A DNA stretch of 64,000 nucleotides from positions 62,001 through 126,000 of the forward strand of contig NZ_JAFKJN010000006.1 in NCBI RefSeq assembly GCF_017305915.1, given 5' to 3'. Position numbers and translations under genes: made by a program. The stretch comes from Reyranella sp. GTDB lineage: Bacteria > Pseudomonadota > Alphaproteobacteria > Reyranellales > Reyranellaceae. The notes beneath the pieces were generated by a model. It searched no databases, was not told where the DNA came from, and saw only the letters and a program-made list of their open reading frames with translations. Shown here piece after piece: positions 7,698-15,386 of this stretch; the stretch's first letter is position 1; each line of letters opens with the position of its first letter.

Positions 7698-8671
7698 GCG
7701 TCGACCTTGACGTTGGCGGTCACGATCACCTTGCGCCACTTCTCGACTTCCTCGGCTAGGAACTTCGCGGTGTCGGCCGGCGTGTAGCCGCCTGGAATGA
7801 CCGCGAGCTCGGCGAAGCGCTTGCGCAGGTCCTCGTTCTTCATCGCCTTGGCGACCTCGGCCGACATGCGCTCGACGATGTCCTTGGGCGTGCCGGCGGG
7901 CGCGAGGAACATCGACCAGCTCGACGATTCGATCAGCGGGCCGCCCGCCTCGACGATGGTCGGCACCTCGTCGGCGCCGGGCACGCGCTCTTTCGACAGC
8001 ATGCAGAGCGCCCGGACCTTGCCCGAGCGGACATGCGCCATGACGCCGATCGGCGCGTCGATCAGCATCTGGATGTTGCCCGAGACCAGGTCGGCCAGCG
8101 CCGGCGCCGTGCCCTTGTACGGCACGTGCTCCATCTGGATGCCGGCGACCTGCTTGATCAGCTCGCTGGTGAGGTGCGCGGCGGCGCCGACGCCCGACGA
8201 GCCGAACGAGATCTTGCCCGGGTTGGCTTTGGCGTAGGCGATCAGCTCGCCGACATTCTTGACCGGCAGGGTGTTGGACACGGTCAGGATCAAGGGCGCG
8301 ATGCCGACCAGCGACACGGCCGCGAAGCTCGACTCCGGATCGAAGGCGAGCTTGCCGGCGTAGAGCGTCTTGTTGGCCGCGTGCGCGGCGATCACCGTCA
8401 GGAAGGTGTAGCCGTCGGGCGCCGACTTCGCGACCGCCTCGGCGCCGATCAGCGAGTTGGCGCCCGGCTTGTTGTCGACCACGAACGGCTGGCCGAGGCT
8501 GATCTTCTCGACCGTCAGCCGCGTCGAGACGTCCGTGAAGCCGCCCGCGGTGTACGGCACCACCCAGCGGATCGGCTTGGCAGGCCACGCGGATTGAGCG
8601 CGTGCGGCCGCAGGCACGAACGAGGCAGCGGCGCTTGCCGCCAGAACCAAACGGCGTGTGATCTTGGTCAT
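7694..8671 (-). CDS. tripartite tricarboxylate transporter (TctC/Bug) solute-binding protein
   Basis: A 325-residue Bug/TctC receptor. The signal peptide is TRRLVLAASAAASFVPAAARAQ. The mature start AWPAKPIRWVVPYTAGGFTD is followed by VVDNKPGANSLIGAEAVAKS and the characteristic MEHVPYKGTAPALADLVSGN near residue 175. No TctA/TctB genes are nearby, so it is another orphan receptor. Two palindromic elements lie just upstream of its start (8701-8802). It shares the fold, but little close similarity, with the copy at 1374, so the two probably bind different ligands. Confidence 0.9.
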   Translation of the reverse strand: MTKITRRLVLAASAAASFVPAAARAQSAWPAKPIRWVVPYTAGGFTDVSTRLTVEKISLGQPFVVDNKPGANSLIGAEAVAKSAPDGYTFLTVIAAHAANKTLYAGKLAFDPESSFAAVSLVGIAPLILTVSNTLPVKNVGELIAYAKANPGKISFGSSGVGAAAHLTSELIKQVAGIQMEHVPYKGTAPALADLVSGNIQMLIDAPIGVMAHVRSGKVRALCMLSKERVPGADEVPTIVEAGGPLIESSSWSMFLAPAGTPKDIVERMSAEVAKAMKNEDLRKRFAELAVIPGGYTPADTAKFLAEEVEKWRKVIVTANVKVDA

Positions 8672-8700
8672 CGTGAAACTCCCTAACTCGCTTTTCTTCT

Positions 8701-8802
8701 CATCTCCTCCCCCGTATGACGGGGGAGGATACAGGAGGGGGAAGGCCGCAGTGCCGGAGCTCTCCCCCTCCCTGCCTCCCCCGTATGACGGGGGAGGAGA
8801 TG
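8701..8802. repeat. nested palindromic intergenic element (15-bp terminal inverted repeats)
   Basis: The element is bounded by CATCTCCTCCCCCGT (8701-8715) and its exact reverse complement (8788-8802). Each end also forms its own hairpin, CCTCCCCCGT-ATG-ACGGGGGAGG (8707-8729 and 8777-8799). A further inner pair GGAGGGGGA (8734-8742) / TCCCCCTCC (8763-8771) sits between them. The whole can fold as a three-armed cruciform. It lies between a gene start on the minus strand (8671) and the stop of the next gene on that strand (8804), so it is transcribed and could end or stabilise the message. No coding content. Confidence 0.75.
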
Positions 8803-8803
8803 G

Positions 8804-9703
8804 TCAGTCGAGATCGAGGCCGTTCATGCCGGCGTTCTTGCGCGCCTTCTTGGCGAGCTCCATCAGGATCTTGCCGGCCTGGCGCGGATCGAGGATCGGC
8901 TTGGCCTCCGGTCCCTTGTGCCAGCCCTCGGCGACGGCGAACTGGCCATTGCCGGCCTGGAAGACGCGGCCGGTGATCTCGCGGCTCTCCTCGCTGACCA
9001 GCCAGGTCGCGACCGGCGCGATCCACTTCGGGCTGCGCGTCTCCTTGTCCTCTTCGGTGTAGTTGCGCAGGTCCTCGGTCATGCGGGTGAAGGCCGAGGG
9101 CGAGATCGAGTTAACGGTGATGCCGTAGCGGCCGAGCTCGCGCGCCGCGATCACGGTGAACGAGGCGATGCCGGCCTTCGCGGCGCCGTAGTTGGTCTGG
9201 CCGATGTTGCCGTAGATGCCCGACACCGAGGTCGTGGTGACGATGCGGGCATCGACCGGGCCGCCGGTCTCCTTGGCCTTGTCGCGCCAGTAGGCGGCGG
9301 CATGGCGGGCCGGCGCGAAGGTGCCCTTGAGGTGCACCTTGATCACGGCGTCCCATTCGTCCTCGGTCATGTTCACGAGCATGCGATCGCGCAGGATGCC
9401 GGCGTTCAGGACAACGGCATCGAGCTTGCCGAAGGTCTGAATCGCCTGGTCGATCATGCGCTTGGCGCCATTCCAGTCGGAAACGTCGTCGCCATTGGCC
9501 GCGGCTTCGCCGCCCTTGGCCTTGATCTCGTTCACGACCTGCTGCGCCGGGCCGACATCGTTGCCCTTGCCGGCGCGATCGCCGCCCAGATCGTTCACGA
9601 CAACTTTAGCGCCATGCTCGGCGAGCATCAGGCAATGCTCCCGGCCGACGCCGCGGGCGCCTCCGGTGACGATCGCCACCCGGCCCTCACACAATCTTGC
9701 CAT
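8804..9703 (-). CDS. SDR family NAD(P)-dependent oxidoreductase
   Basis: A 299-residue short-chain dehydrogenase. The nucleotide motif is TGGARGVGREH near residue 13. NDLGGDRAGKG gives the acidic second-strand end, followed by NAGILRDRMLVNM. The catalytic set is Ser in TTTSVSGIYGN and Tyr-x-x-x-Lys in QTNYGAAKAG. The NAGILRD and GGDR features resemble the 3-hydroxyacyl-CoA dehydrogenase part of multifunctional beta-oxidation proteins (17-beta-HSD type 4-like), so a role in acyl-CoA or steroid side-chain oxidation is likely but inferred. The C-terminal tail beyond the SDR core is longer than in FabG. GGGAGGGAGC lies before ATG 9703. It is divergent from the serine hydrolase at 9793. Confidence 0.9.
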   Translation of the reverse strand: MARLCEGRVAIVTGGARGVGREHCLMLAEHGAKVVVNDLGGDRAGKGNDVGPAQQVVNEIKAKGGEAAANGDDVSDWNGAKRMIDQAIQTFGKLDAVVLNAGILRDRMLVNMTEDEWDAVIKVHLKGTFAPARHAAAYWRDKAKETGGPVDARIVTTTSVSGIYGNIGQTNYGAAKAGIASFTVIAARELGRYGITVNSISPSAFTRMTEDLRNYTEEDKETRSPKWIAPVATWLVSEESREITGRVFQAGNGQFAVAEGWHKGPEAKPILDPRQAGKILMELAKKARKNAGMNGLDLD

Positions 9704-9792
9704 TGCTCCCTCCCGTCTTTTGCGTGTCTGGAATGGTCCTTGCTGCGCTAGTCTAGCGACGACCTTTATGGTTTCCCATTGGGAGGATCGCC

Positions 9793-11019
9793 ATGGATAC
9801 CCTGCCGCTCGTCAGCCCCGAACAGGTCGGCCTTTCCGCAGCGCGGCTCGCGCGCATCTCCGGCTGGATGAAGGGCTGGGTCGACAGCGGCAAGCTGCCG
9901 GGCCTTCTGGTGGCCGTCATGCGCAAGGGCGAGCTCGCCTTCGCCGAGACCTACGGCAAGGCCGACGTCGAGCGCAACAAGCCGGTGCGGCCCGACACGA
10001 TCTACCGCATCTATTCGATGACCAAGCCGCTGACCTCGACGGCGATCATGATGCTGTACGAGGAAGGCCGCTTCCAGCTCGACAACCCGATCTCGAAGTT
10101 CATCCCGGCCTTCGCCAACCAGCGCGTCTGTGTCGGCGGCAGCCGCGGCAAGCTCGAGACCGTCCCGGCCGAGCGCGACATCACCTTCCGCGACCTGCTC
10201 AGCCACACCTCGGGCCTGACTTACGGCTTCATGGAGGCGACGCCGGTCGACGCGCTCTATCGCTCGAAGAGCGGCGTCGACTTCCAGACCGCGACGACCA
10301 GCCTGAAGGAGCTCGTCGAGAAGCTCGCGACCTTCCCGCTGATCGCCCAGCCCGGCAAGGCGTGGAACTACTCGGTCTCGACCGACGTGCTGGGCTACCT
10401 GGTCGAGGTGATCTCCGGCCAGCCGTTCGAGAAGTACCTGGTCGAGAAGGTGATCAAGCCGCTCGGCATGGTCGACACGGATTTCTTCGTGCCCGACTCG
10501 AAGCACGACCGCTTCTCCGCCAACTACCAGGCCGGTGCCGGCGGCAAGCTCGAGGTGATCGACGACCCGACCAAGAGCCGCTACCTCAAGCCGCGCACGG
10601 TCAATTCCGGCGGCGGCGGACTGGTCTCGACCGCGTCGGACTATCTGCGCTTCTGCAAGTTCATGCTCAACAAGGGCCAGCTCGACGGCGTGCGCCTGCT
10701 CGGCCGCAAGACGGTCGAGCTGATGACCATGAATCACCTGAAGGGCGACATGGCCGACATGGGCACGCCGCGCTGGTCGGAGTCCACCGCCGAGGGCATC
10801 GGCTTCGGGCTGGGTTTCTCGGTCACCCTCGATCCCGCCAAGGCGCACATCGTGGGCACGCGAGGCGAGTATTCCTGGGGCGGCGCGGCCTCGACCACGT
10901 TCTGGTGCGATCCGACGGAGGATATGGCGGTGGTGATGCTGACCCAGCTCATGCCGTCCACGACCTACCCGATCCGCCGCGAACTGCGGGTGCTCGCTTA
11001 TCAGGCGATCGTCGACTGA
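9793..11019 (+). CDS. serine hydrolase (class C beta-lactamase / EstB-like family)
   Basis: A 408-residue penicillin-binding-fold esterase. The SxxK motif is Ser75-Met-Thr-Lys78 (IYSMTKPLTSTA), followed by DLLSHTSGLTYGF and the Tyr motif in AWNYSVSTDVLG. NSGGGGLVSTASDY closes the core. There is no signal peptide, which argues against beta-lactam resistance and for an esterase or amidase role, as in EstB-type enzymes. GGGAGG at 9781-9786 supports ATG 9793. It is the first gene of a three-gene operon: a TauD-like dioxygenase starts 14 bp after its stop, and an MFS transporter follows. Confidence 0.9.
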   Translation: MDTLPLVSPEQVGLSAARLARISGWMKGWVDSGKLPGLLVAVMRKGELAFAETYGKADVERNKPVRPDTIYRIYSMTKPLTSTAIMMLYEEGRFQLDNPISKFIPAFANQRVCVGGSRGKLETVPAERDITFRDLLSHTSGLTYGFMEATPVDALYRSKSGVDFQTATTSLKELVEKLATFPLIAQPGKAWNYSVSTDVLGYLVEVISGQPFEKYLVEKVIKPLGMVDTDFFVPDSKHDRFSANYQAGAGGKLEVIDDPTKSRYLKPRTVNSGGGGLVSTASDYLRFCKFMLNKGQLDGVRLLGRKTVELMTMNHLKGDMADMGTPRWSESTAEGIGFGLGFSVTLDPAKAHIVGTRGEYSWGGAASTTFWCDPTEDMAVVMLTQLMPSTTYPIRRELRVLAYQAIVD

Positions 11020-11033
11020 ACGCGGGAGGCGTC

Positions 11034-11909
11034 ATGCGCAACACCGGTCCGACCAAGGTCACCAGGCTCCATCCGCTGTTCGGCGCGGAGGTCGAGGGCA
11101 TCGACATCACGCGGCCCTTGAGCCCGCGCGAGTTCGGGCCGATCCGCGCCGCCTTCGAGGAGCATTCGGTCCTGCTGTTCCGCGACCAGCACATGGACGA
11201 CGAGATGCAGGTCCGGTTCAGCGAGTATTTCGGCCCGCTCGAGACCACCGGCAGCGCCAACCCCGCCGCCGGCACCAAGTTCCAGCGCCAGTCGAACCTC
11301 GACATCATGACCGGCGAGCCGATCCCGCCGGACGACATGCGCATGATTTACCAGAAGGCCAACTACTTCTGGCACTCCGACTCCTCGTTCAAGCGCATCC
11401 CGTCGCTGTGCTCGATTCTGACCGCGCGCGTCTGCCCGCCGGAGGGCGGCAACACCGAGTTCCTGTGCATGCGTGCGGCCTGGGACTCGCTGCCGCCGGC
11501 GCTGCAGTCGACGCTCTATCCGCTGATCGCCGAGCATTCGCTCGGCCATTCGCGCGATAGAGTGCAGAAAGGCATCCTGAGCGACAAGACGCTGAAGGAG
11601 CTGCCGCCGGTCAAGCAGCGGCTGTTCCGCGACAATCCGGTGAACGGCCGGCGCGCGCTCTATGCCGGCGCCCATGCCGGCCACATCGTCGACTGGCCGG
11701 AGGCGACCGGGAAGGCGCTGCTGCACGAGGTGATGTGGCGCGCCGACCAGCCCGAGTTCCGGCTGAGCCATGCCTGGCGCGAGGGCGACGTCATCGTCTG
11801 GGACAACCGCGCCGTCGTCCACCGCGCCACCTTCTACGATCCCGTCAAGTACAAGCGTTTCATGCAGCGTACGACCATTGGCGGCGACGAGATGACCGTG
11901 CCGCAATAG
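11034..11909 (+). CDS. TauD/TfdA family Fe(II)/2-oxoglutarate dioxygenase
   Basis: A 291-residue 2-oxoglutarate-dependent dioxygenase. The iron facial triad is His114 and Asp116 in YFWHSDSSF and the distal His263 in AVVHRATFYD. Arg279 (RTTIGG) would bind the 2-oxoglutarate carboxylate. The opening TRLHPLFGAEVEGIDITRPL is the standard TauD/TfdA N-terminus. Substrates in the family range from taurine and alkylsulfates to 2,4-D-type aryloxyacids; none can be chosen here. ATG 11034 follows a GGGAGG motif 5-10 nt upstream. It is co-transcribed with the serine hydrolase upstream and the MFS gene 3 bp downstream. Confidence 0.92.
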   Translation: MRNTGPTKVTRLHPLFGAEVEGIDITRPLSPREFGPIRAAFEEHSVLLFRDQHMDDEMQVRFSEYFGPLETTGSANPAAGTKFQRQSNLDIMTGEPIPPDDMRMIYQKANYFWHSDSSFKRIPSLCSILTARVCPPEGGNTEFLCMRAAWDSLPPALQSTLYPLIAEHSLGHSRDRVQKGILSDKTLKELPPVKQRLFRDNPVNGRRALYAGAHAGHIVDWPEATGKALLHEVMWRADQPEFRLSHAWREGDVIVWDNRAVVHRATFYDPVKYKRFMQRTTIGGDEMTVPQ

Positions 11910-11912
11910 GCG

Positions 11913-13328
11913 ATGCCGGACACTTCCTCCGTCGACCCGGGCGTAAGACCAGTCGAAAGCTTCCACGACGGCATGCCGGAAGGCTGGCCGCGCCGCTTCG
12001 CCGTGGCCACGATCACGATCGGCCTGTCGATGTCGGTGCTGGCCAACTCGATGACCAATCTGGCGCTGCCCTACATCGCGCACGATCTGGCGATCAGCGC
12101 CGAGTCCTCGATCTGGATCGTCAATGCCAGCCAGATCGCGCTGATGATCTGCCTGCTGCCGATCGCGGCGCTGGCCGACATCGTCGGCTACCGGCGCGTC
12201 TATCGCGTCGGGCTGGGGCTGTTCTGCCTGGCCTCGCTGGGCTGCGCGCTGGCGCCGTCGCTGTCGTGGCTGGTCGGCGCGCGCGTCTTCCAGGGGCTGG
12301 GCGGCGCCGCGCTGATGTCGGTGCAGCCGGCGCTGGTGCGGGCGATCTATCCGCGCAACATGCTGGGGCGCGGCCTGGGCTTCAACACTACGGTGGTCGC
12401 GACCTCGCTCGCCGCCGGCCCGTCGCTCGGCGCGGCGGTGTTGACGTTCGCCTCGTGGCCCATCCTGTTCGCGGTCTATGTCCCGCTCGGCATCGTCGCC
12501 TTCCTGTTGAGCGAACGCTTCCTGCCGCACACCACGCACGTGCACCGGCCGTTCGACTGGCCGTCGGCGATCCTGTCGGGCTTCACCTTCGGCCTGCTGA
12601 TCTTCGGCATCGACGGCATCGCCCATGCCCATCGGCCGGCGGCGATCGCCGCCGAGCTCGGCGGCGCGGCGGTGCTGGGCTTCCTGTTCGTGCGCCGCCA
12701 GACGCGGCTCGCCGACCCGATGATGCCGGTCGACATGTTCAAGCGGCCGATCTTCGCGCTGTCGATCTCGACCGGCAGCTGCACCTTCACCGCCCAGGGC
12801 CTCGCCTTCGTCAGCCTGCCGTTCCTCTTCCACACCGTGATGGGCAAGAGCGCGACCGACACCGGCATCCTGCTGACCGCCTGGCCGCTGGCGCTCGCCT
12901 CGGTCGCACCGATCGCCGGCCGGCTCTCCGACCGCTATCACGCCGGCATCCTGGGCGCGATCGGCCTCACCAGCATGACGACGGGCCTGGTGCTGACGGC
13001 GCTCCTGCCGGACAACCCAAGCACCGCCGACATCATGTGGCGTCTGGTGCTGTGCGGCGCGGGCTTCGGCATCTTCTCCGCGCCCAACAACCGGCTGATG
13101 ATGAACGCCGTGCCGCGCGAGCGAAGCGGCAGCGCCGGCGGCATCATCGCCACCGCGCGCACGCTCGGCCAGACCATGGGTGCCGCGTTGGTCGCGCTGA
13201 TATTCGGCCTGTTCGACTTCTCCGGCGGCGGCGCCGCCGCTGCCGCCAAGGCCGCGCTGTGGCTCAGCGCCGGCTTCGCCGGCACCGCGTTGATTGTCGG
13301 CAGCTTCAGGCTCAGGCTGCAGCGCTAG
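11913..13328 (+). CDS. MFS transporter, DHA2 family
   Basis: A 471-residue major facilitator with about 14 hydrophobic segments, the topology of the DHA2 drug:H+ antiporter family. Typical blocks are IAHDLAISAESSIWIVNA after TM1, LADIVGYRRVYRVGL (motif A) near residue 90, and GRGLGFNTTVVATSLAAGPS (motif C-like) near residue 150. It probably exports a small molecule or imports the substrate of the two enzymes upstream; direction and cargo are inferred from family and context only. The last gene of the operon; a strong hairpin at 13365-13404 follows its stop. Confidence 0.9.
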   Translation: MPDTSSVDPGVRPVESFHDGMPEGWPRRFAVATITIGLSMSVLANSMTNLALPYIAHDLAISAESSIWIVNASQIALMICLLPIAALADIVGYRRVYRVGLGLFCLASLGCALAPSLSWLVGARVFQGLGGAALMSVQPALVRAIYPRNMLGRGLGFNTTVVATSLAAGPSLGAAVLTFASWPILFAVYVPLGIVAFLLSERFLPHTTHVHRPFDWPSAILSGFTFGLLIFGIDGIAHAHRPAAIAAELGGAAVLGFLFVRRQTRLADPMMPVDMFKRPIFALSISTGSCTFTAQGLAFVSLPFLFHTVMGKSATDTGILLTAWPLALASVAPIAGRLSDRYHAGILGAIGLTSMTTGLVLTALLPDNPSTADIMWRLVLCGAGFGIFSAPNNRLMMNAVPRERSGSAGGIIATARTLGQTMGAALVALIFGLFDFSGGGAAAAAKAALWLSAGFAGTALIVGSFRLRLQR

Positions 13329-13364
13329 CGCGGCTTCCGATGTACGAGGGCATCTCGATCAAAG

Positions 13365-13404
13365 GCATAGTCGGCCCAGCTGATTCCGGCTGGGCCGACT
13401 ATGC
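13365..13404. terminator. strong 16-bp hairpin, probable terminator of the MFS operon
   Basis: GCATAGTCGGCCCAGC (13365-13380) and GCTGGGCCGACTATGC (13389-13404) form a perfect 16-bp stem with an 8-nt loop. It starts 36 bp after the MFS stop and ends 29 bp before the next start. No T-tract follows on either strand, so termination may be weak, or the structure may protect the 3' end or control readthrough into the lipoprotein gene. Confidence 0.6.
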
Positions 13405-13433
13405 TCTAGTCGCGCTTCACACGGAGGTTGGCC

Positions 13434-13586
13434 ATGGTCCTCCGATACCTGCTGGCTCTGGCGATCGTCGCCGTGCAACTCGCGGCTTGCAGCGGCAATG
13501 GGCGCAACACACCGGCCGTCGACGAGATAGAGCGCCGGCACGAACAGGAGCTGATCCGCATGGGCGGTGGCGGCGGCAGCATGTAG
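13434..13586 (+). CDS. small (50-aa) lipoprotein of unknown function
   Basis: The ORF starts at ATG 13434 behind a strong GGAGG (13423-13427). It encodes a short signal sequence VLRYLLALAIVAVQLAAC with lipobox L-A-A-C, so Cys19 would be lipidated. The mature part is only ~32 residues: a linker SGNGRNTPAV, a charged helix DEIERRHEQELIRMGG and a Gly-rich end. No family recognised. Mature lipoproteins of this size are sometimes envelope stress or entericidin-like peptides, but nothing in the sequence proves that. It converges with the GlxA-type gene, 4 bp apart. Confidence 0.7.
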   Translation: MVLRYLLALAIVAVQLAACSGNGRNTPAVDEIERRHEQELIRMGGGGGSM

Positions 13587-13590
13587 CGGC

Positions 13591-14538
13591 TCACGCCGCG
13601 GCGTGCATTTGGCGGAACAGCGACGGCGCCATGCCGAAGCGCCGCTCGAACGCCTGGCCGAGCCGGGCCGATGACTTCAGGCCGACCCGGCCCGCGATCG
13701 TCTTGAGGGCCATTCCCTTCGACAGCAGCGTGCGCGCCGCGTCGAGCCGCAGATCCTCGACGAAGTGCGCCGGCGTCTTGCCGGTCGCCTCGGTGAACTT
13801 GCGGTAGAAGCTGCGCTCGCTGTAGCCGGCATGGCGCGCCAGGGTCGGCACGTCGAGCTCGCGGTCGAGATGGTCCTGCATCCAGTCGATCAATGAAGCG
13901 AACGGCGCATCGGCGGCAGCCTGCGCCTGCAGCATCGGGCTGAACTGCGACTGGTAGCCCGGCCGCCGCGCATAGAGCACGAAGTGGCGCGCGATCAGGT
14001 TGGCGGCGGCGGCACCGAGGTCGGCCTCCACCAGCGCCAGCGCCATGTCGATGCCGGTGGTGACGCCGGCCGAGGTCCAGACCTTGCCGTCGACGACGTA
14101 GAGCGCCTCGGCATCGACCGAGAGAGCGGGGAATTTCTCGGCCAACCGCGCACAGCTCGCCCAGTGCGTCGCCACCCGCTTGCCGTCGAGCAGGCCGGCC
14201 GAGGCGAGCACGAAGGCGCCGGTGCAGACCGAGCCGTAGCGCCGGGTGCGCGGCGCCACGCGCTGCAGCCAGGCACGGACGCCCTCGTGTGCCATCGCCG
14301 CCTTCAGGCCGCGCGAGCCGCCGGCGACCAGCACGGTGTCGGGCTGGCCGCCGATCTTTTTCGACTGTAGCGCCACGCCGCAGTTCGCGGTGACGAGGCC
14401 GCCGTCGGCCGAGACGATCTGCAGGTCGTAGACCGGCTTGCCGGCCGCTTCGTTGGCCGCGCCGAACACCGCCGCCGGCCCGCTGACGTCGAGCAGCTGG
14501 CAGCCGTCGTAGGCCAGGATGACGAGCTTGTGCGCCAT
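13591..14538 (-). CDS. GlxA family transcriptional regulator (DJ-1/PfpI + AraC HTH)
   Basis: A 315-residue regulator. The N-terminal ~190 residues form a DJ-1/PfpI amidotransferase-like domain (AHKLVILAYDGCQLLDVSGP, then YGSVCTGAFVLASAGLLDG with the conserved Cys). The C-terminal ~100 residues are an AraC/XylS double helix-turn-helix (VPTLARHAGYSERSFYRKFT and GLKSSARLGQAFERRFG). Family members such as ArgR, CdhR and GbdR sense amino acids or quaternary amines. ATG 14538 opens the conserved first beta strand; the longer reading upstream is not plausible. It is transcribed divergently from a DJ-1/PfpI enzyme at 14618, with an inverted repeat between them, so it likely controls that gene. Confidence 0.92.
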   Translation of the reverse strand: MAHKLVILAYDGCQLLDVSGPAAVFGAANEAAGKPVYDLQIVSADGGLVTANCGVALQSKKIGGQPDTVLVAGGSRGLKAAMAHEGVRAWLQRVAPRTRRYGSVCTGAFVLASAGLLDGKRVATHWASCARLAEKFPALSVDAEALYVVDGKVWTSAGVTTGIDMALALVEADLGAAAANLIARHFVLYARRPGYQSQFSPMLQAQAAADAPFASLIDWMQDHLDRELDVPTLARHAGYSERSFYRKFTEATGKTPAHFVEDLRLDAARTLLSKGMALKTIAGRVGLKSSARLGQAFERRFGMAPSLFRQMHAAA

Positions 14539-14571
14539 GGCAGAAAATAAACACTCTTTGTCATTTCTGCC
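14539..14571. promoter_or_regulatory. inverted repeat in the glxA-like / pfpI-like divergent promoter region
   Basis: GGCAGAAA (14539-14546) and TTTCTGCC (14564-14571) are perfect 8-bp arms separated by 17 bp, about two helical turns centre to centre. They abut the start codon of the regulator and lie 46 bp before the ATG of the divergent enzyme gene. The placement suits an autoregulatory operator of the adjacent AraC-type protein, although AraC proteins more often use direct repeats. Confidence 0.4.
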
Positions 14572-14617
14572 AAGCCCCGATGACGCTAGTTTCGCCGCGA
14601 CCCGAAGGAGGACTTCC

Positions 14618-15304
14618 ATGGCCAACCCGCTCGCGATCGGCATCCTGATCTATCCCAACGTCACCCAGCTCGACGCCACCAGCCCGGCCCAGGTGCTGGC
14701 GCGCGTGCCGGGCGCGACCGTGCACATGATCTGGAAGACGAGAGATCCGATCCCGACCGACGCCGGCTTCTCGATCGTCCCCAACACCACCTTCGCCGAC
14801 TGCCCCAAGCTCGACGTGATCTGTGTGCCGGGCGGCTACGGCCAGGTCGAGCTGATGACCGATCCCGAGACGCTCGACTTCCTGCGCCGGCAGGCCGCGA
14901 CCGCGCGCTACGTCACCTCGGTCTGCACCGGTTCGCTGGTGCTGGGCGCGGCCGGGCTGCTCAAGGGCTACCGCTCGGCCTGCCACTGGGCGTGGCGCGA
15001 GATGCTTTCCGACTTCGGCGCCACTCCGGTCGCCGAGCGGGTGGTGCGCGACCGCAACCGCATCTCGGGCGGCGGCGTCACCGCCGGCATCGACTTCGGC
15101 CTCACCGTCGCCGCCGAGCTCGCCGGCGAGGAGGTCGCCAAATCGATCCAGCTCATGCTCGAGTACGACCCGCAGCCGCCGTTCGATTCGGGCTCGCCGG
15201 AGAAGGCCGGTCCCGAGCGCGTGCAGCGCCTGCGCGAGCGGATGGCGCCGGCGCTGGAGAGCCGCCGCAAGGCCAACGCCGAGGCGGCGGCACGGCTGAA
15301 CTGA
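14618..15304 (+). CDS. DJ-1/PfpI family protein (isonitrile hydratase-like)
   Basis: A 228-residue single-domain DJ-1/PfpI protein. It starts ANPLAIGILIYPNVTQLDAT and has the conserved nucleophile elbow TSVCTGSLVLGAAGLLKGYR. The CHW block that follows (SACHWAWREM) is also found in cyclohexyl-isocyanide hydratase (InhA)-like members, so hydration of an isonitrile or related small molecule is one possibility. A basic C-terminal extension (~30 residues, ESRRKANAEAAARLN) is unusual. ATG 14618 is fixed by AAGGAGG at 14605-14611. It is divergent from its likely regulator at 13591. Confidence 0.85.
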   Translation: MANPLAIGILIYPNVTQLDATSPAQVLARVPGATVHMIWKTRDPIPTDAGFSIVPNTTFADCPKLDVICVPGGYGQVELMTDPETLDFLRRQAATARYVTSVCTGSLVLGAAGLLKGYRSACHWAWREMLSDFGATPVAERVVRDRNRISGGGVTAGIDFGLTVAAELAGEEVAKSIQLMLEYDPQPPFDSGSPEKAGPERVQRLRERMAPALESRRKANAEAAARLN

Positions 15305-15386
15305 CGCACGCCCCGGAAGCGATTGATACAAGAGTGACATTGGCCCCTTCCGCCGCTGCAGCGACAATGCGGCGGAAGGAGTTTGC

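Noticed and set aside
13434..13586. An entericidin-type toxin
   Set aside because: The size and lipobox fit, but the mature sequence is charged and Gly-rich, without the entericidin pattern.
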